Source: Bacillota bacterium
Lineage (GTDB): Bacteria; Bacillota; Clostridia; Peptostreptococcales; Anaerovoracaceae
Direction: 5' to 3'
DNA length: 16,440 bases
NCBI GenBank assembly: GCA_029266295.1
Contig: JAQSXD010000025.1
Span: forward strand, 1 to 16,440
Shown here: in pieces, positions 12,913 to 16,440 of the stretch
How positions within the stretch are numbered: position 1 is the first letter of the stretch
Layout of the letters: each line of letters starts with the position of its first letter
Position numbers and translations under genes: made by a program
Notes under the pieces: model-generated
What the model was told of the DNA's origin: nothing
Seen by the model: only the letters and a program-made list of their open reading frames with translations
The model's database searches: none

Positions 12913-14292
12913 TTAATCAGAGGCCAGCCTTTCCTCAGCGGCCTTAAGTACTTTTGCGGCAACAGTGCCTGCAACTTTACTTCCTGCTCCTCCGTTTTCA
13001 ACAACTACGACAAAAGCAAGGGGGCAGTCCTGGCGATCCATAAAGCCTGCGAACCAGGCGTGCGGTGCTTTGTCGCCTCCCACCTGGGCGGTACCGGATT
13101 TTGCGCATAATTCCAGTCCCTGATAATTTTTTTCGCCGTATTCTTCGGTGACATTATTGCGCATCATTGCTTTGAGCGTATCCGCTGTCGTTTTATTGAG
13201 AATCCGTTTCTTCTCTGGCCCGAGATCTGGCAGAAGCTTAAGCACGCCGCCGTTTTTATCGATCAGTCTGGGGCTCACACGAACGCCTTGATTTGCGATG
13301 GATCCCATATATGCCATAAAGGTCAACGGATTTGCGGTATCGTTATACTGACCGATACCGGCCCACGCAAGGTCTCCGCCCTTTGCCCCTACTGTATTAA
13401 TTTTCCCTTTGGCGGCTTTGATTCCGTCCATCTCAAGATTCCCATTAAAGCCTGCTTTTTCTGCATAGTTCTGGAGAGCATCTCCGCCAAGTTCCAGCGA
13501 GATTTCTGCAAATGCAATATTACAAGATACCGCAAGCGCTTGGCTCAACGTAACATCCCCATGTGGAGAAGGACAGGTCACCTTATCACCATCGATCAGC
13601 TTTTCACCCTCGCAATGAAAGACTCTGCTGCTGTAATCCGGCAGCTTATCAATTGCCGCAGCTGCGGTAACCAGCTTGAAGACCGATCCCGGTGTATATG
13701 CTGCGGAAATCAGCCGATTGAGATAGACCCCTTCATATTTTTCGGGATTCGCTGCAACATCAGGATGATTTTCAGGGTCAAAAGTTGGAGAACTGACCAT
13801 GCATAAAAGCTCACCCGTTTTATAATTGTACACACCAACGGTCCCTTTTCTGCCCTTTAATGCCTGATAGGCTTCGGCGCAAAGCTCTGCATCCAGCGTA
13901 AGCTTGAGGTTTGAACCAAAGCTGTTATCATTGAACCGATATGCTCCGTTCACAGAACCCCATCCGGAAAGTCTGTCTCCAAAAGCAACCTGCACACTGG
14001 TCGCCACATTTCCGTAAGAATCTCCCGTGGTTTGCATCAATGCTTTTCTGACGGCTTCACTGCTGTGATAACGCTGCACTCCGTTCTCAGCCTTGTAAAG
14101 AATTTCTCCGTTCCTGTCCCGAATTTCCCCTGTGGTCAGGAGCTGGCCATTTTGAAAGAGGTGCTTATTGGTAGGATACTGGGCCCATGTGCGGGCATCC
14201 TTCACGTACCGGAAGGTGAACACTGTGAGTCCTAATAATAAAATCAACACCAAAAGAAGAAGCCCGAAAGCACGTTTTGTGAGTATTTTCAT
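12913..14292 (-). CDS. class B penicillin-binding protein (peptidoglycan transpeptidase, PbpA-like)
   Basis: This 459-residue protein cross-links peptidoglycan peptides outside the cell. It has one N-terminal membrane anchor (about 8-28) and a small N-terminal domain with the GEIRDRNGEILY segment (55-66) typical of class B PBPs. The transpeptidase domain then shows all three active-site motifs: SVFK (S203, K206), SCN (256-258) and KSG (398-400, followed by TAQVGG). At 459 residues it is short for class B, close to actinobacterial PbpA, with little dimerisation domain. The ATG overlaps the stop of the SEDS gene by four bases (ATGA), with a GGAGG site upstream, so the two are coupled. SEDS plus class B PBP is the known polymerase-transpeptidase pair. 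No terminator separates it from the blaI promoter except the operator inverted repeat. Confidence 0.93.
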   Translation of the reverse strand: MKILTKRAFGLLLLVLILLLGLTVFTFRYVKDARTWAQYPTNKHLFQNGQLLTTGEIRDRNGEILYKAENGVQRYHSSEAVRKALMQTTGDSYGNVATSVQVAFGDRLSGWGSVNGAYRFNDNSFGSNLKLTLDAELCAEAYQALKGRKGTVGVYNYKTGELLCMVSSPTFDPENHPDVAANPEKYEGVYLNRLISAAYTPGSVFKLVTAAAAIDKLPDYSSRVFHCEGEKLIDGDKVTCPSPHGDVTLSQALAVSCNIAFAEISLELGGDALQNYAEKAGFNGNLEMDGIKAAKGKINTVGAKGGDLAWAGIGQYNDTANPLTFMAYMGSIANQGVRVSPRLIDKNGGVLKLLPDLGPEKKRILNKTTADTLKAMMRNNVTEEYGEKNYQGLELCAKSGTAQVGGDKAPHAWFAGFMDRQDCPLAFVVVVENGGAGSKVAGTVAAKVLKAAEERLASD

Positions 14293-16277
14293 CCTTCCGT
14301 GCCTCCCTTCCCTTGAATTCCGTCTGTATCCTGTTTTGAGTTCTCTTCATCAAACCATCGTTCAAATTCGTCCCGCTCATCATATATGATCTGTGCCGTA
14401 TCATCATATTCTGCAGCGGCTGCTGCTTCTGTACTGCTAAAATCTGGCCGAACCCTTTCATCCGCAGCCTTTATGAAGGCAAGGAGGGCCCAGCAGACCA
14501 CCATGGAAGACCCTCCGTTGGATACGAAAGGTAGCGTCACCCCGGTAAGGGGCAGCAGATCCAGCGAACCGAAAACGTTTAAAATCGTCTGAATGATAAA
14601 GATGGACGCTGCACCGCAGGCTGAAATGGCATAGAAGGAAGACTTGCAATCCTTCATCAGATGTAATGCAAGAAGCGCAAGAAACACCACGATCAGAACC
14701 ACCATCATAGCGATTAGAAAACCCCACTCTTCGCTGAGTATGCCAAACACCAAATCCGTATCCGAAGCAGCGATTCCCACCAGATATCCGTTGCCGCCCC
14801 CAAGTCCGACCAGTCCCCCGCTGGCTGCCGCGATTAACGTTCGGGTCTGCTGAAACCCGATGGTGTCCACATAATCCCAAACGTGACCCCAGGCTTGAAA
14901 TCGGGACGCAATATAAGGAAGAAAAGAAACAACGGCAAAGGCGCCCAGCGCCGCTCCCGATGAGATCAGTGCAATGGTTCGGATATCTCCCGAGCGCATA
15001 AACGCTACCACCAGAAATGTTACAAAAAATATGACGGAAGTTCCCAGATCACGCATTAGAATCAAGGCAGCAATGCACGCCCCGGAAAAACCGATAAAAG
15101 CGGTCAGATTTCTCGTTGTCAGCAATTTATCCAAGGTAGCTGTCCCTGCAAGAACAAAGGCTACCTTTACAAATTCCATCGGTTGAATGGTAATAAAGCC
15201 TAGATTGATCCAGTTTCGCGCTCCAAATCTGGCTTCGCCCAGAGTCAGATTGAGTAAGATCAACACCACTGAGCACGCAACAAGAACATATTTTAGCTTT
15301 CTTCCCATTCCGGGATCTCTGATTAATATTTGGATTGCACTATAAGAAACCAGCCCCAGCAGTATGGCAGCCAACTGCTTATAAAGCTGCTCCGGTGCTG
15401 CCGCAGCCACCACAAAGAGATTCATCCCGCAGAGAAAATAAATCAGCAGCTCTAGTTCCGTATATTTTCTTGAGAATTTCCGCAGCAGGAAATAATAGAC
15501 ACATTCGGCAAGCATATAAACACAAAAGGTATTGGCAGCTTTTAAAGCCCATTCGCCACCGATGGAAAGGCAAAGTTGAATGCCTCCAAGAAATTGAAAG
15601 GCAAGAATCAGCAGCAGCGTTTTCCCTGATGTGAACCCCTGTCCCAGCTTGAGAAGCCAATGAAACCTGTCTTCCTTTTTCAAGGATTCGCAGTTTTCAT
15701 CCCCTGGCAGAAACAAAAAATCCGCTCCGGAAAGAGAGATGGTGTCACCGATTTGAACGCCGCCCGTTTTCTCGACTTTCGTTCCATTTACCAAAACGCC
15801 GCCGGTAGACTCAAGATCCGTAATGCGCCAGCCCTCTTCCCCATAGGAAAGAACCGCATGGCTTCTTGATACAAAGGGAAGATTAATCACAATATCCGAG
15901 AGCTTGCTTCTTCCAATGGAATTTTCCCAGTGCCTTACAGCAATACGGTAGCCTCCCTTGATTTCGAGAAATCCCCAGATCCGGCTCGATATGCCACCCT
16001 GCAGCAGCGGAAGGACACAGCGAAGAAATATGGTGATCGCCAAGACCGGAAAAATCCAACGCACGAAAAAAGTATAGAATTCAACGAATTCTATTGGATC
16101 TGCAAAATATCCTTCCACGGCTACTTTCATCCCATCATGCCAGGCTGAAACGTTTCCAAGCCATTCCAAAACGCTTCCAAACCATGCAGATATACTTCCA
16201 AGCCATTCCGTAATACGTTCCATCATCGATGCAGCGCTGACAGTCAATCCGTAAACGCTGCCCATAAAACTATCCAT
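14289..16277 (-). CDS. FHA domain-SEDS (FtsW/RodA-type) peptidoglycan glycosyltransferase fusion
   Basis: This 662-residue protein has three parts. Residues 22-49 are four Trp-containing heptads. A membrane segment (about 70-92) follows, then an FHA domain (about 105-192) with GRS (122-124), SRSH (137-140) and NG (164-165), the phosphothreonine-binding marks. From about 217 on there are ten or so membrane segments of the SEDS family, with GARNWINLGFITIQPMEFVKV, MRDLGTS, SDTDLVFGILSEEWGF (holding the Asp needed for glycan polymerisation in this family) and LPLTGVTLPFVSNGG. The C-terminus is a long acidic tail. FHA binding of phosphothreonine suggests control by a Ser/Thr kinase, as at the rodA-pbpA locus of Actinobacteria; no kinase is in the window. 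Start at 16277 has an AAGGG site; an ATG five codons later is possible. Confidence 0.9.
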   Translation of the reverse strand: MDSFMGSVYGLTVSAASMMERITEWLGSISAWFGSVLEWLGNVSAWHDGMKVAVEGYFADPIEFVEFYTFFVRWIFPVLAITIFLRCVLPLLQGGISSRIWGFLEIKGGYRIAVRHWENSIGRSKLSDIVINLPFVSRSHAVLSYGEEGWRITDLESTGGVLVNGTKVEKTGGVQIGDTISLSGADFLFLPGDENCESLKKEDRFHWLLKLGQGFTSGKTLLLILAFQFLGGIQLCLSIGGEWALKAANTFCVYMLAECVYYFLLRKFSRKYTELELLIYFLCGMNLFVVAAAAPEQLYKQLAAILLGLVSYSAIQILIRDPGMGRKLKYVLVACSVVLILLNLTLGEARFGARNWINLGFITIQPMEFVKVAFVLAGTATLDKLLTTRNLTAFIGFSGACIAALILMRDLGTSVIFFVTFLVVAFMRSGDIRTIALISSGAALGAFAVVSFLPYIASRFQAWGHVWDYVDTIGFQQTRTLIAAASGGLVGLGGGNGYLVGIAASDTDLVFGILSEEWGFLIAMMVVLIVVFLALLALHLMKDCKSSFYAISACGAASIFIIQTILNVFGSLDLLPLTGVTLPFVSNGGSSMVVCWALLAFIKAADERVRPDFSSTEAAAAAEYDDTAQIIYDERDEFERWFDEENSKQDTDGIQGKGGTEG
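16140..16215 (-). repeat. 21-bp in-frame tandem repeat encoding Trp heptads
   Basis: Within the 5' end of the FHA-SEDS gene a 21-base unit with core TTCCAAGCCATTCC recurs near 16154, 16175 and 16196 (plus-strand reading). The encoded heptads are ITEWLGS, ISAWFGS, VLEWLGN and VSAWHDG, with Trp at residues 25, 32, 39 and 46. Confidence 0.75.
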
Positions 16278-16348
16278 ACCTTTCCCTTATCAAGCTCAAA
16301 TTATGATAACGCTCCTGAGCTTTTAACCTTTTTATTTTGTAGCATTTT

Positions 16349-16375
16349 GCGGGCCGCTCACTGCTGAGAACCCGC
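16349..16375. other. hairpin upstream of the FHA-SEDS gene
   Basis: GCGGG (16349-16353) pairs with CCCGC (16371-16375) and CTCA (16357-16360) with TGAG (16365-16368), with a 3x2 internal loop and a four-base loop. Neither strand has a T tract after it, so it is not a terminator. The rest of 16278-16440 shows no gene and no convincing promoter. Confidence 0.4.
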
Positions 16376-16440
16376 ATATGGAAATTCAGACAAGTTAATG
16401 CCTAGTTATTAAAATACGCTGTACTTGATTATGAGACCGG

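Noticed and set aside
16349..16375. Hairpin as terminator of an upstream gene
   Set aside because: No T tract follows the stem on either strand.

Overview
The window is a 16.4 kb chromosomal segment that looks like an anaerobic low-to-mid GC Firmicute (class Clostridia). The reasons are a trimeric NuoE/NuoF-linked [FeFe] hydrogenase, a T-box riboswitch, Gram-positive ribosome binding sites (AGGAGG type), sigma-A promoters and lipoprotein, BlaI and LCP families. A placement near Anaerovoracaceae/Eubacteriales is only a guess. Almost everything is on the minus strand; only a truncated exonuclease at the left edge and a SIMPL-domain protein are on the plus strand.

Layout from left to right. (1) 1-489: C-terminal part of a DEDDh 3'-5' exonuclease, converging on an EamA/DMT-family exporter (520-1413) with its own extended -10 promoter. 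(2) 1655-4479: a three-gene ABC importer of the TrpXYZ type (lipoprotein binding protein, permease, ATPase), read leftwards from a consensus promoter through a complete T-box leader (4664-4937). Its specifier codon reads UUC (Phe). (3) 5007-9140: hydC-hydB-hydA, a cytoplasmic NAD(P)-linked, probably electron-bifurcating [FeFe] hydrogenase. Its upstream region carries six copies of TYGTTAA spaced exactly 20 bp apart, the last forming a near-consensus Rex palindrome. (4) 9706-10503: a membrane-anchored SIMPL protein with a strong terminator. (5) 10617-16277: a cell-envelope block made of an FHA-SEDS (FtsW/RodA) fusion, a class B penicillin-binding protein translationally coupled to it, a BlaI repressor with two palindromic operators, and a BlaR1-like M56 membrane protease whose C-terminal sensor domain is an LCP (LytR-CpsA-Psr) domain.

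How the parts work together. The T-box would switch on the importer when tRNA-Phe is uncharged, so phenylalanine or a precursor is the predicted substrate. The Rex-like array would tie hydrogenase expression to the NADH/NAD+ ratio, which fits an enzyme that disposes of NADH and ferredoxin electrons as H2. In the envelope block, the SEDS glycosyltransferase and its PBP polymerise and cross-link peptidoglycan. The adjacent BlaI/M56-LCP pair looks like a BlaI-BlaR1 signalling switch in which the beta-lactam sensor has been swapped for a domain family that binds polyprenyl-linked wall-polymer precursors. The two most unusual points are this M56-LCP fusion and the 20-bp phased array upstream of the hydrogenase.
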